Below, in pieces: positions 1 through 6,519 of a stretch of 8,511 nt of DNA. Each line of letters starts with the position of its first letter. Positions within the stretch are counted from its first letter, which is position 1. A model generated the notes under the pieces. That model was not told where the DNA came from, did no database searches, and saw nothing but the letters and a program-made list of their open reading frames with translations. Origin of the DNA: Candidatus Izemoplasmatales bacterium (GTDB lineage: Bacteria > Bacillota_I > Bacilli_A > Izemoplasmatales > Hujiaoplasmataceae); contig JAQVTV010000033.1 in NCBI GenBank assembly GCA_028699855.1, forward strand, positions 1 through 8,511. The letters are read 5' to 3'. A program made the position numbers and the translations under genes.

Positions 1-834
1 CTTCGCATCGTATCAGAAATTCTCGAGTCCAACGGGTCTTCCTCACAGGCGACCATTTGTGCAGGCTCATTGGCGCTCATGGCTGCTGGAGTCCCCATCA
101 CCGCGCATGTGGCGGGAATCGCGATGGGATTGGTCAAAGAAGGCGATCATTACACAATCCTGACCGATATTCAAGGATTAGAAGACCATTTCGGCGATAT
201 GGATTTCAAGGTGGCCGGAACGCGTAAAGGCATTTGCTCATTACAGATGGACATCAAGATATCGGGAATCACGCGCAACATCTTTCAAGAGGCCTTGACG
301 CAAGCCAAGAAAGCCCGTATGGAAATCCTGGATGTCATGGATCGCACCATTGACAAACCGCGTGAGGAATTATCCAAATATGCACCTAAAGTCAAGGTTA
401 TGTGGGTTGGAGTCGACAAGATTCGCGAAATCATCGGTAGTGGCGGCAAAACGATCAGTTCGATTATCGAACAATGTAACGATGTGAAGATCGATATCGA
501 GCAAGATGGTCGCGTCACGATCATGCATCAAGACAAGTACTTCATCGATAAAGCGATCAAGTTGATAGAAAATATCATTCGCGAAGTCGAGGTAGGAGAA
601 ATCTATCAAGGAACCGTCGTCAGAATCGAGAGGTTTGGTTGTTTCGTAGAGTTATGGCCGGGTCAAGACGGCTTGGTTCATATATCCAAACTCGCCAAGG
701 AACGCGTGGAACGCGTGGAAGATGTCGTGAAGCTCGGTGATGTGATCACCGTCAAAGTGATCGGTGTCGACGACAAAGGTCGCGTCGACTTGTCGCGTAA
801 AGCGGTTCTTGATTCCCTGACTATCAAACAATAA
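1..834 (+). CDS. pnp: Polyribonucleotide nucleotidyltransferase (PNPase), C-terminal part
   Basis: Phosphorolytic 3'-to-5' exoribonuclease of the cytoplasmic RNA-decay machinery; it releases nucleoside diphosphates and acts as a homotrimer. The reading frame is open from base 1, so the first roughly 420 residues of a protein usually near 700 lie outside the window. Visible are the end of the second RNase PH domain, with [18 protein letters not shown] and [11 protein letters not shown], then [13 protein letters not shown]. Window residues D62 and D68 there match the metal-binding aspartates D486 and D492 of E. coli PNPase. A KH domain follows (about residues 130-190, GSGG loop at 146-149, within [10 protein letters not shown]), then an S1 domain (about 198-265, from [20 protein letters not shown] to [10 protein letters not shown]). 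The protein stops soon after S1 and has no long acidic tail. No terminator is visible between its TAA stop and the rnpB promoter, so pnp transcripts may run into rnpB. Identification is secure; only the 5' end is missing. Confidence 0.97.
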   Translation, partial: LRIVSEILESNGSSSQATICAGSLALMAAGVPITAHVAGIAMGLVKEGDHYTILTDIQGLEDHFGDMDFKVAGTRKGICSLQMDIKISGITRNIFQEALTQAKKARMEILDVMDRTIDKPREELSKYAPKVKVMWVGVDKIREIIGSGGKTISSIIEQCNDVKIDIEQDGRVTIMHQDKYFIDKAIKLIENIIREVEVGEIYQGTVVRIERFGCFVELWPGQDGLVHISKLAKERVERVEDVVKLGDVITVKVIGVDDKGRVDLSRKAVLDSLTIKQ

Positions 835-841
835 ACACATA

Positions 842-850
842 TGGTATAAT
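842..850 (+). promoter_or_regulatory. Extended -10 promoter of rnpB
   Basis: TGGTATAAT at 842-850 is a consensus TATAAT preceded by TGn, the extended -10 element of sigma-A promoters. No good -35 box lies at normal spacing: the hexamer 17 bases upstream is TATCAA, and CTGACT at 817-822 is 22 bases away. The extended -10 would compensate for this. A start about 6-8 bases downstream falls at 856-858, exactly where the P1 helix of RNase P RNA begins, which supports the call independently. The -10 lies only 8 bases past the pnp stop. Confidence 0.75.
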
Positions 851-855
851 AAAGT

Positions 856-1214
856 GTCAAGACCATCGGGCAATCGAGCACCTTTACGGGTGTTAGGAAA
901 GTCCATGCTAGCACAGACTGGGATGTCTGTAGTGTTTGCGCTAAACGAAACGATAAGTTTAGGCATCTCCTCGGAGATGACGGCGGAGAAAGGAATGTCA
1001 AAGGTCCGAGTATCTGTAAAGTGCCACAGAGACGAATCGCATTGAACAAGTGCGGCTGAAACGCGGTAAACCCCACAAGCTAGAAACCCAAATCATGGTA
1101 GGGGCACGGTGCATCGGGAATCAAACCGAATGCGCTGACGGGCACAGCCCGGAGATAAATGATTGCCACTTTCTATTTAGAGAGTACAGAACATGGCTTA
1201 TAGATGGTCGAGAC
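856..1214 (+). ncRNA. rnpB: RNase P RNA, bacterial type B (catalytic subunit)
   Basis: RNA subunit of RNase P, which removes the 5' leader of pre-tRNAs together with the RnpA protein. Conserved blocks appear in the expected order: CGGGCAATCG after P1, AGGAAAGTCCATGC (895-908), AAAGTGCCACAGAGACGAA (1018-1035 region), ACGCGGTAAACCCC (1061-1074), AGAAACCCAAAT (1082-1093), GGTAGGGG (1097-1104, carrying the GGU that pairs with the tRNA CCA end), GATAAATGATTGCC near 1154-1167, and ACAGAACATGGCTTATAG (1186-1203). The ends pair as P1: GACCATC (861-867) with GATGGTC (1203-1209), and GTC (856-858) with GAC (1212-1214) across a small AA/GA internal loop. The block order resembles Bacillus subtilis type B RNA. 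At about 359 nt it is shorter than the roughly 400 nt of B. subtilis. The exact ends are inferred from P1 and the promoter. Short reading frames across this region are not genes. Confidence 0.95.
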
Positions 1215-1246
1215 AAAAAGCATGGTGCTTCACCATGCTTTTTATA
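1215..1246 (+). terminator. Intrinsic terminator of rnpB
   Basis: AAAAAGCATGGTG (1215-1227) is perfectly complementary to CACCATGCTTTTT (1231-1243) around a 3-base CTT loop, and the U-run forms the descending strand. The hairpin begins at the base after the P1 helix, so it sets the RNase P RNA precursor 3' end just beyond P1. The A-run on the left arm would also give a U-run on the minus strand, but no minus-strand gene needs it here. Confidence 0.93.
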
Positions 1247-1271
1247 TCGCTTGAGTCAACAATGGTTTTTC

Positions 1272-1301
1272 TTGCATTTTTAGGGGTATGTAGTGTAAAA
1301 T
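1272..1301 (+). promoter_or_regulatory. Possible lepA promoter
   Basis: TTGCAT (1272-1277) and TAAAAT (1296-1301) are separated by 18 bases, in the gap between the rnpB terminator and lepA. The -10 matches the consensus at 5 of 6 positions and the -35 at only the first three. A start near 1308 would give a very short leader beginning just before the Shine-Dalgarno sequence. A promoter is expected here because the terminator at 1215-1243 isolates lepA from upstream transcription, but the exact boxes are uncertain. Confidence 0.45.
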
Positions 1302-1310
1302 TGTCCTAGG

Positions 1311-1318
1311 AAAGGAGG
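1311..1318 (+). promoter_or_regulatory. lepA ribosome binding site
   Basis: AAAGGAGG matches the anti-Shine-Dalgarno closely and ends 7 bases before GTG at 1326. It fixes the non-ATG start of lepA. The first in-frame ATG lies beyond the conserved G1 GTPase motif and so cannot be the start. Confidence 0.85.
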
Positions 1319-1325
1319 CGGTTTC

Positions 1326-3155
1326 GTGAGCCATTCATCAGAAGAATATCGTCAAAGACAAAAGCGCATCCGGAATTTCTCCATCATCGCCCATATCGAC
1401 CATGGGAAATCGACACTTGCGGACCGTATCCTTGAATTAACCAACTCTGTCTCCATGCGCGATATGAAAAGTCAGCTTCTGGATTCGATGGATCTTGAGC
1501 GTGAGCGTGGTATCACGATCAAACTGAACTCGGTAGAACTGAAGTATCTCGCTTTGGATCAGACCGAATATATCTTTCATTTAATCGATACACCGGGGCA
1601 CGTGGATTTCACCTATGAAGTCTCGCGTTCATTGGCCGCATGCGAAGGCGCGATCCTCGTTGTCGATGCATCTCAAGGAATCGAAGCGCAAACGCTCGCA
1701 AATGTGTATCTCGCACTTGATAACAATCTGGAAATCATTCCCGTCATCAACAAAATCGACCTTCCCAGCGCCGAACCGGATCGCGTCAAAAAGGAAATCG
1801 AAGATGTTATCGGCTTGGATGGGGACGATGCCGTGTATGCTTCCGCCAAGGAAGGCATCGGCATTCGCGACATTCTCGAAATGGTCGTCAAGCATGTGCC
1901 CGCACCTTCCGGTAATCCGGACCATCCGCTCAGCGCATTGATCTTTGATTCGTTTTGTGATCCATACCGCGGCGTCATTCCTTTGATCCGTGTCGTAGAT
2001 GGCACCATTCGACGCGGGGATATGATCCGGATGATGGCGACCAATGCTGTGTTTGAGGTCAACGATATCGGCGTCTATACCCCTAAAGAAGAAGCGCGTG
2101 CATTTTTGACATCCGGTGATGTCGGTTGGGTCAGCGCGACAATCAAAACCATCGAGAAAGTTCATGTGGGAGACACGATCACACACGCACAGAGATCGGC
2201 ACTCAAGGCGCTTCCAGGATATCGGAAGTTGACGCCCATGGTCTATTCGGGTATCTATCCCGTTGACGCGGACGATTATGTGGATTTGCGCGATGCGCTC
2301 GAAAAGTTGAAACTGAGCGATGCCTCGCTCATCTATGAACCAGAGACATCGGAAGCTTTGGGTTTCGGGTTTCGGATCGGATTTTTGGGAATGCTTCACA
2401 TGGAGATTTTCCAAGAACGGATTGAACGGGAGTTCAAACAAAATGTGATTGCGACTGCCCCGAGTGTGAATTACCGCGTCCATTTAACAGACCAGACCAT
2501 GATTGAAATCGATAATCCGGCGATGATGCCTGCCGTGCAAAGGATCAAAATGATCGAGGAACCTTACGTCAAGGCAATCATCATCTCTCCGAAAGAGTAC
2601 GTCGGAAACATCATGGAATTATGCCAGTTCAAACGCGGCATCTTCAAGGACATGCAATATGTCAGCGATATTCGCGTTGAATTGATCTATGAGATGCCTT
2701 TGTCCGAAATCATCTTCGATTTCTTCAATCGCTTGAAATCTGGATCGAAAGGTTATGCATCACTCGACTATGAGGCGATCGGATATCGGCAAGGTAAATT
2801 GGTCAAGATCGACATTTTGCTTAATGGCGAGGCGGTCGACGCTTTGGCTTTGATTGTTCATCAGGATCAGGCATTCGAGCGTTCGTTACGCATTTGCCAA
2901 AAATTGAAAGACTTGATTCCGCGCCAGCTCTTCGAAATCCCGGTTCAAGCGGCCATCGGCAGCAAGATCATCGCACGCACCAACATCAAAGCGATGCGCA
3001 AGGATGTGCTTGCGAAGTGTTACGGGGGCGATGTCTCAAGAAAGAAGAAATTGCTGGAAAAACAGAAGCAAGGAAAGAAACGCATGAAATCCGTGGGCTC
3101 GGTCGACATACCGCAAGCTGCCTTCATGGCCGTGTTATCCCTGGATGACGAATGA
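1326..3155 (+). CDS. lepA: Elongation factor 4 (LepA), ribosome-binding translational GTPase
   Basis: LepA/EF4 is a GTPase homologous to EF-G that binds ribosomes, can back-translocate tRNAs in vitro and is linked to initiation, ribosome biogenesis and stress. All five G motifs are present: G1 AHIDHGKST (residues 22-30), G2 RGITI (61-65), G3 DTPGH (88-92), G4 NKID (142-145) and G5 SAKEG (173-177). Domain II and two EF-G-like alpha/beta domains follow ([20 protein letters not shown] near the middle). The LepA-specific C-terminal domain ends with [20 protein letters not shown] and a [12 protein letters not shown] segment, which separates it from EF-G and TypA. The 609-residue length is normal for the family. 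Start is GTG at 1326 with a strong ribosome binding site. The gene is flanked by terminators on both sides, so it is probably monocistronic despite being followed by hemW, its usual neighbour in Firmicutes. Confidence 0.98.
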   Translation: MSHSSEEYRQRQKRIRNFSIIAHIDHGKSTLADRILELTNSVSMRDMKSQLLDSMDLERERGITIKLNSVELKYLALDQTEYIFHLIDTPGHVDFTYEVSRSLAACEGAILVVDASQGIEAQTLANVYLALDNNLEIIPVINKIDLPSAEPDRVKKEIEDVIGLDGDDAVYASAKEGIGIRDILEMVVKHVPAPSGNPDHPLSALIFDSFCDPYRGVIPLIRVVDGTIRRGDMIRMMATNAVFEVNDIGVYTPKEEARAFLTSGDVGWVSATIKTIEKVHVGDTITHAQRSALKALPGYRKLTPMVYSGIYPVDADDYVDLRDALEKLKLSDASLIYEPETSEALGFGFRIGFLGMLHMEIFQERIEREFKQNVIATAPSVNYRVHLTDQTMIEIDNPAMMPAVQRIKMIEEPYVKAIIISPKEYVGNIMELCQFKRGIFKDMQYVSDIRVELIYEMPLSEIIFDFFNRLKSGSKGYASLDYEAIGYRQGKLVKIDILLNGEAVDALALIVHQDQAFERSLRICQKLKDLIPRQLFEIPVQAAIGSKIIARTNIKAMRKDVLAKCYGGDVSRKKKLLEKQKQGKKRMKSVGSVDIPQAAFMAVLSLDDE

Positions 3156-3187
3156 ATCGGTTCCGGATGGAGCCGATTTTTGTTTGC
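3155..3187 (+). terminator. Intrinsic terminator after lepA
   Basis: AATCGGTTCC (3155-3164) pairs with GGAGCCGATT (3169-3178) over 10 bp with one G-U wobble and a GGAT tetraloop. A T-rich tail follows (TTTTTGTTTGCTTT, counting the end of the stem). The stem begins inside the lepA stop codon. It separates lepA from hemW transcription, at least in part. Confidence 0.8.
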
Positions 3188-3192
3188 TTTCG

Positions 3193-3221
3193 TGGACAAT
3201 TTCATGGGATTATGTTAACAT
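3193..3221 (+). promoter_or_regulatory. Candidate promoter of the hemW-xerD-deoB operon
   Basis: TGGACA (3193-3198, 5 of 6 to consensus) lies 17 bases upstream of TAACAT (3216-3221), which is preceded by TGn (3213-3215), an extended -10. It sits directly after the lepA terminator, where a promoter is expected. Caution: a start about 7 bases downstream would fall inside the hemW Shine-Dalgarno (AAAGGGG, 3223-3229). Either the true start is a few bases earlier, the leader is nearly absent, or the operon is mostly fed by readthrough from lepA. Confidence 0.45.
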
Positions 3222-3238
3222 GAAAGGGGTGACTCATC

Positions 3239-4363
3239 ATGATACAAGCCTTGTATATCCACATTCCTTTTTGCCAAAAGATATGCCGTTATTGTGATTT
3301 TCCCAAAATGGTTTTGGCACAAGAGTTGCATAACGATTATATGGACGCGCTCATCCGTGAGTTGACTCATTACGAAGCCAAACTCCGGGACATCGATACC
3401 ATATATATTGGTGGGGGAACCCCATCAATATTGGTCCCGGATCAACTCGAACGATTGTTGGATCAGATCCATCGCATCATCGGAATAGATCAGATCAAGG
3501 AGTTTTCGATCGAAGCGAATCCCAATGATGTCTGTGAATCCTTTGTGGAGATCATCAAGCGTTATGGAATCAATCGCGTGAGTCTGGGCGTCCAATCCTT
3601 CGACCCTCAAACGCTCAACGAACTTGGAAGGACTCATCACGCTGAAGATGTGTTTCGTGCCGTCCGACTGCTCAAAAAATATCGGTTGTGTACGAACATC
3701 GACCTCATCCATGGTTGCGCTTCACAAAGCGTGAAGACCGTAGAAGCGGATATGGAAAAAGCGCTTCAACTTCACGTTGAGCATCTATCGTGTTATGACT
3801 TGATACTCGAACACAAAACGCAACTCCATCACGATTATCTCCACCAACGATGGTCTCCCCCCTCTGAAGAAGTCATCATCGCCAGCGATATCTTGATTGA
3901 GGATATGTTGAAGCAAGCGGGCTATGAACATTATGAGGTCAGCAATTACGCTTTGCCCGGACATGAATGTCTCCATCATCTGCACTACTGGAATCTCGAT
4001 GAATATCTCGGGTTGGGGATGGCAGCCGCTTCGCAATATGACCAGAAGCGACTGGTCAATCCGACGCGAATCAAAGGCTATATCGACTCCGTGATGCGTT
4101 ACGGATACGCCACAACCACCCCTGAACCCTTTGATCCGGAAATGGAATTTGTGATGTTGGGACTGAGAAAGCTATCCGGTATATCGAAGCGCGCGTTCCA
4201 AGAACGCTTCAGTACTGAGGTGGGTGTCTGTTTTCCCCGTCTGTCATCGTTGCTTCAGGGACCTTTGATCGGTGAATGCGGTGATCAGATCAAACTCACA
4301 CCTCAAGGCATGCGTTTGGCCAATCAGGTGTACTTGGAATTGTTCGAGGAGGTACTCCCGTGA
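3239..4363 (+). CDS. hemW: HemW-like radical SAM protein (putative heme chaperone; coproporphyrinogen oxidase family)
   Basis: HemW proteins are radical SAM relatives of the anaerobic coproporphyrinogen III oxidase HemN; characterised members bind heme and pass it to respiratory proteins. The N-terminus has YIHIPFC followed by the 4Fe-4S motif C12-x3-C16-x2-C19, then DF. The SAM-binding GGGTPS is at residues 58-63, IEANPND is conserved, and NRVSLGVQSFD and LGRTHHAEDVFRAV are typical. The C-terminal HemN_C-type region (EFVMLGLRKLSGI, LTPQGMRLANQV) is present. Length 374 is normal, and the short N-terminus before the cysteines favours HemW over HemN. Three usually conserved spots differ: GCASQS (159-164) where G-x-P-x-Q-T is usual, HHLHYW (246-251) for HNxxYW, and GLGMAAAS (258-265) for GxGxGAHS. 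Radical SAM chemistry looks intact, but heme handling may be altered. The ATG at 3239 follows AAAGGGG with a 9-base gap. The stop overlaps the xerD start by 4 bases. Confidence 0.9.
   Translation: MIQALYIHIPFCQKICRYCDFPKMVLAQELHNDYMDALIRELTHYEAKLRDIDTIYIGGGTPSILVPDQLERLLDQIHRIIGIDQIKEFSIEANPNDVCESFVEIIKRYGINRVSLGVQSFDPQTLNELGRTHHAEDVFRAVRLLKKYRLCTNIDLIHGCASQSVKTVEADMEKALQLHVEHLSCYDLILEHKTQLHHDYLHQRWSPPSEEVIIASDILIEDMLKQAGYEHYEVSNYALPGHECLHHLHYWNLDEYLGLGMAAASQYDQKRLVNPTRIKGYIDSVMRYGYATTTPEPFDPEMEFVMLGLRKLSGISKRAFQERFSTEVGVCFPRLSSLLQGPLIGECGDQIKLTPQGMRLANQVYLELFEEVLP
4347..4353 (+). promoter_or_regulatory. xerD ribosome binding site inside hemW
   Basis: AGGAGGT lies within the last codons of hemW and ends 6 bases before the GTG at 4360. 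It supports this GTG as the xerD start, and therefore the 4-base GTGA overlap with the hemW stop. Confidence 0.85.
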
Positions 4364-5271
4364 AAATTCTATTGAAAGAGTATCTCTATTATCTCAAGAC
4401 CGAACGGGGATTGAGCGAAAACACGATGATGTCGTATGCGCGAGACATCTCGGAGTATCTTGAATACATCGAAAAAATCCCCGAAATAAGCACCATGGAA
4501 CAGGTGCGTATCATGCATCTGCAAAATTATCTGACGCGCTTGAGACGCAAACAACTTTCCTCATCAAGCATCACAAGGAAAATATCATCGATTCGCTCGT
4601 TCCACAACTATCTCTTGCGTGAGCGAGAAATCAAAGAAAACATCATGGTCGATATCGCGAAACCCAAGACTGCGAAGACATTGCCAATGGTATTGAATCA
4701 AGATGAAATCGCGCGACTGTTCGCCGCTGCAGAAGGTAAGGAAAAGGATCTGGATTATCGGAATATCGCGATGCTTGAACTCGCATATGGGTCCGGGCTC
4801 CGCGTATCCGAACTCGTGGGGTTGAATATCGCCGACTTGCATCTCGGGCAAGGGCTCGTCAACATCACGGGAAAAGGCAGTAAGGAACGCATCGTACCCT
4901 TGAGCGAAGAGGCGGTGGTCGCCTTGAGAAATTATCTGGGTACTTTCAGAATGAAGATCAAACCGAAGGATCGGGAAGCGGTATTCGTCAATCGACTCGG
5001 CAGCCGGATCAGTCGAGTCGGATTCTACAAGATCATCCAATCTCTCGCAGAAAAAGCCAAGATCGACAAGCCCATTTCTCCGCACACCCTCAGACACTCG
5101 TTTGCGACTCACCTGATCGAGAATGGCGCAGATCTTCGGGTGGTACAGGATTTGCTCGGTCATGAAGATATCTTGACCACCGAACTATATACCCACATCA
5201 GCAAGCGTCATCTTCAAGACGCATATCAATTCGCCCATCCCCGGGCGAATTCAAAAGGAGATAACCAATGA
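4360..5271 (+). CDS. xerD: Tyrosine recombinase XerD (chromosome dimer resolution)
   Basis: Site-specific recombinase that, with XerC, resolves chromosome dimers at the terminus dif site, activated by FtsK/SftA-type translocases. An N-terminal SAM-like core-binding domain (about 1-90, LSENTMMSYARDISEYLEYI) precedes the catalytic domain. All six catalytic residues can be placed: R148 (GSGLRVSEL), K172 (ITGKGSKER), H242 and R245 (HTLRHSFATH), H268 (LLGHEDILTT) and the nucleophile Y277 (TELYTH). R148 and K172 have the same numbering as in E. coli XerD. Length 303 is typical for Xer. XerD is chosen over XerC because the next gene is deoB, matching the B. subtilis ripX(xerD)-drm arrangement; sequence alone, read by eye, does not separate the two firmly. 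It starts at GTG overlapping the hemW stop and ends in an ATGA overlap with deoB. No dif-like site was seen in the window, and nothing suggests an integron or phage integrase context. Confidence 0.93.
   Translation: MKILLKEYLYYLKTERGLSENTMMSYARDISEYLEYIEKIPEISTMEQVRIMHLQNYLTRLRRKQLSSSSITRKISSIRSFHNYLLREREIKENIMVDIAKPKTAKTLPMVLNQDEIARLFAAAEGKEKDLDYRNIAMLELAYGSGLRVSELVGLNIADLHLGQGLVNITGKGSKERIVPLSEEAVVALRNYLGTFRMKIKPKDREAVFVNRLGSRISRVGFYKIIQSLAEKAKIDKPISPHTLRHSFATHLIENGADLRVVQDLLGHEDILTTELYTHISKRHLQDAYQFAHPRANSKGDNQ
5253..5260 (+). promoter_or_regulatory. deoB ribosome binding site inside xerD
   Basis: AAAAGGAG, within the last codons of xerD, ends 7 bases before the ATG at 5268. It supports this start and the ATGA overlap with the xerD stop. 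Confidence 0.85.
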
Positions 5272-6446
5272 AATATCAACGCATCTTTCTCATCGTCATC
5301 GACTCGGTTGGTATCGGAGCACTTCCGGATGCGGCTGTGTATCAGGATGAAGGAAGCAATACCCTCGGCAATCTCTCTCGCGTGGCGGGAGGTATCAAAC
5401 TTCCGATGATGGGTGCTTTAGGCATCGGGAACCTGACAGAGATCTGTGGCGTGCCCCGTGTGGACAAGCCGCGCGCATATGTCGGAAAAATGGCTGAGGT
5501 GTCACAGGGAAAAGATACGATGACGGGTCACTGGGAGATTATGGGAATCAAGACCATGACTCCGTTTCAAACCTTTACCGATACGGGCTTTCCTCCGGAA
5601 TTGTTAGCACAGATCACGCAAGTGAGCGGACGTAACATCGTTGGCAATAAAGCCGCTTCCGGAACGGAAATCATTGATGAACTTGGTGCACATCAGATGG
5701 AAACGGGAGATTTGATCGTGTATACGAGTGCCGATTCGGTTTTGCAAATCGCAGCGCATGAAGAAATCATCCCTCTCGAAGAATTGTATCACATCTGCGA
5801 AGCGGTTCGTTCGTTGACCCTGCGCGATGAATGGAAAGTGGGACGCGTGATCGCACGGCCTTATGTGGGCAATCCCAAAGATGGATTCAAACGTACGACA
5901 CACCGTCATGATTATGCTCTGAGTCCGCCCAAGGACACCGTGTTGAACCACTTGCAGAAAGCAGAATACGAAGTAATCTCTGTGGGCAAGATTCGGGATA
6001 TCTTCAACGGATCGGGAATCACCCAACACTTCGGCATTCGCTCTAACCATGATGGCATGATGCAGACCAAAGCATTGATGTCGACCGATTTCAGGGGACT
6101 CGTGTTTGTGAATCTCGTGGACTTCGATGCGCTCTACGGCCATCGTCGTGACGTCGATGGCTATCGGCGTGCGCTTGAAGAGTTCGATGCTGATCTGAAA
6201 ACGTTGCTTGAAGACTTGCGACCCGATGATCTGTTGATGGTCACGGCAGATCATGGTAATGATCCCACGCATATCGGTACGGACCACACAAGAGAATACG
6301 TACCGCTCATCCTGTACAATCCTTTGCTTCAAGGAGGGGATCTGCCTATCTCGGAGACTTTTGCCAATGTGGCGGCGACGATTGCGGACAATTTCAATGT
6401 GCCGCAAACCGATATCGGCATCAGTCTTTTGCCTTTGATGAAGTAA
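5268..6446 (+). CDS. deoB: Phosphopentomutase
   Basis: Alkaline-phosphatase-superfamily enzyme that interconverts ribose or deoxyribose 1-phosphate and 5-phosphate, linking nucleoside phosphorolysis to the pentose phosphate pathway and to deoxyribose-phosphate aldolase; cytoplasmic, Mn-dependent. D12 sits in IVIDSVGIGALPDA. T84 in GKDTMTGHWEIMG corresponds to the phosphothreonine T85 of the Bacillus cereus enzyme. D287 and H292 lie in VDFDALYGHRRD. D328 and H329 in TADHGND, and H340 in GTDHTREYVPL, complete the two-metal site. The cap domain has NKAASGTEIIDELG and SADSVLQIAAHEE, as in the family. Length 392 matches the 390-395 of Bacillus homologues. It is the last gene of the hemW-xerD-deoB unit and is followed by a strong terminator. 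The purine nucleoside phosphorylase gene (punA) that follows drm in B. subtilis is absent here. Confidence 0.98.
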   Translation: MKYQRIFLIVIDSVGIGALPDAAVYQDEGSNTLGNLSRVAGGIKLPMMGALGIGNLTEICGVPRVDKPRAYVGKMAEVSQGKDTMTGHWEIMGIKTMTPFQTFTDTGFPPELLAQITQVSGRNIVGNKAASGTEIIDELGAHQMETGDLIVYTSADSVLQIAAHEEIIPLEELYHICEAVRSLTLRDEWKVGRVIARPYVGNPKDGFKRTTHRHDYALSPPKDTVLNHLQKAEYEVISVGKIRDIFNGSGITQHFGIRSNHDGMMQTKALMSTDFRGLVFVNLVDFDALYGHRRDVDGYRRALEEFDADLKTLLEDLRPDDLLMVTADHGNDPTHIGTDHTREYVPLILYNPLLQGGDLPISETFANVAATIADNFNVPQTDIGISLLPLMK

Positions 6447-6469
6447 TATGACGAACGAACAGATTTAAT

Positions 6470-6503
6470 AACCCGCCCATGGATCGACATGGGCGGGTTT
6501 TGT
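6470..6503. terminator. Probable bidirectional terminator between convergent genes
   Basis: AACCCGCCCATG (6470-6481) pairs perfectly with CATGGGCGGGTT (6488-6499): a 12-bp GC-rich stem around a GATCGA loop. The plus-strand tail is TTTTGTATATA. On the minus strand the stem is followed by TTATTAAATC, which is less T-rich. It lies between the deoB stop (6446) and the stop of the opposing gene (6520), so it can serve both. Confidence is higher for deoB than for the opposite direction. Confidence 0.88.
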
Positions 6504-6519
6504 ATATAGGGGTGTGATA

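Noticed and set aside
700..717. Tandem 9-base repeat GAACGCGTG in pnp
   Set aside because: It encodes ERVERV in the S1 domain, where the family normally has a similar RVEKV-type sequence, so it is ordinary coding sequence and not a mobile or regulatory repeat.
854..1283. Two short plus-strand reading frames (63 and 77 codons) between pnp and lepA
   Set aside because: They lie on the RNase P RNA and its terminator, lack good ribosome binding sites and encode no recognisable protein.
1629..2483. 284-codon minus-strand frame opposite lepA
   Set aside because: It is antisense to conserved GTPase and domain II sequence. Its peptide is low-quality (His-, Cys- and Arg-rich), and no promoter or ribosome binding site is evident.
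4360..5271. Phage or integron integrase
   Set aside because: The length, motif set and position in a housekeeping operon before deoB fit XerD. There are no attachment sites, cassettes or phage genes nearby.
5604..6407. 267-codon minus-strand frame opposite deoB
   Set aside because: It is a shadow of the conserved deoB sequence with no independent support.
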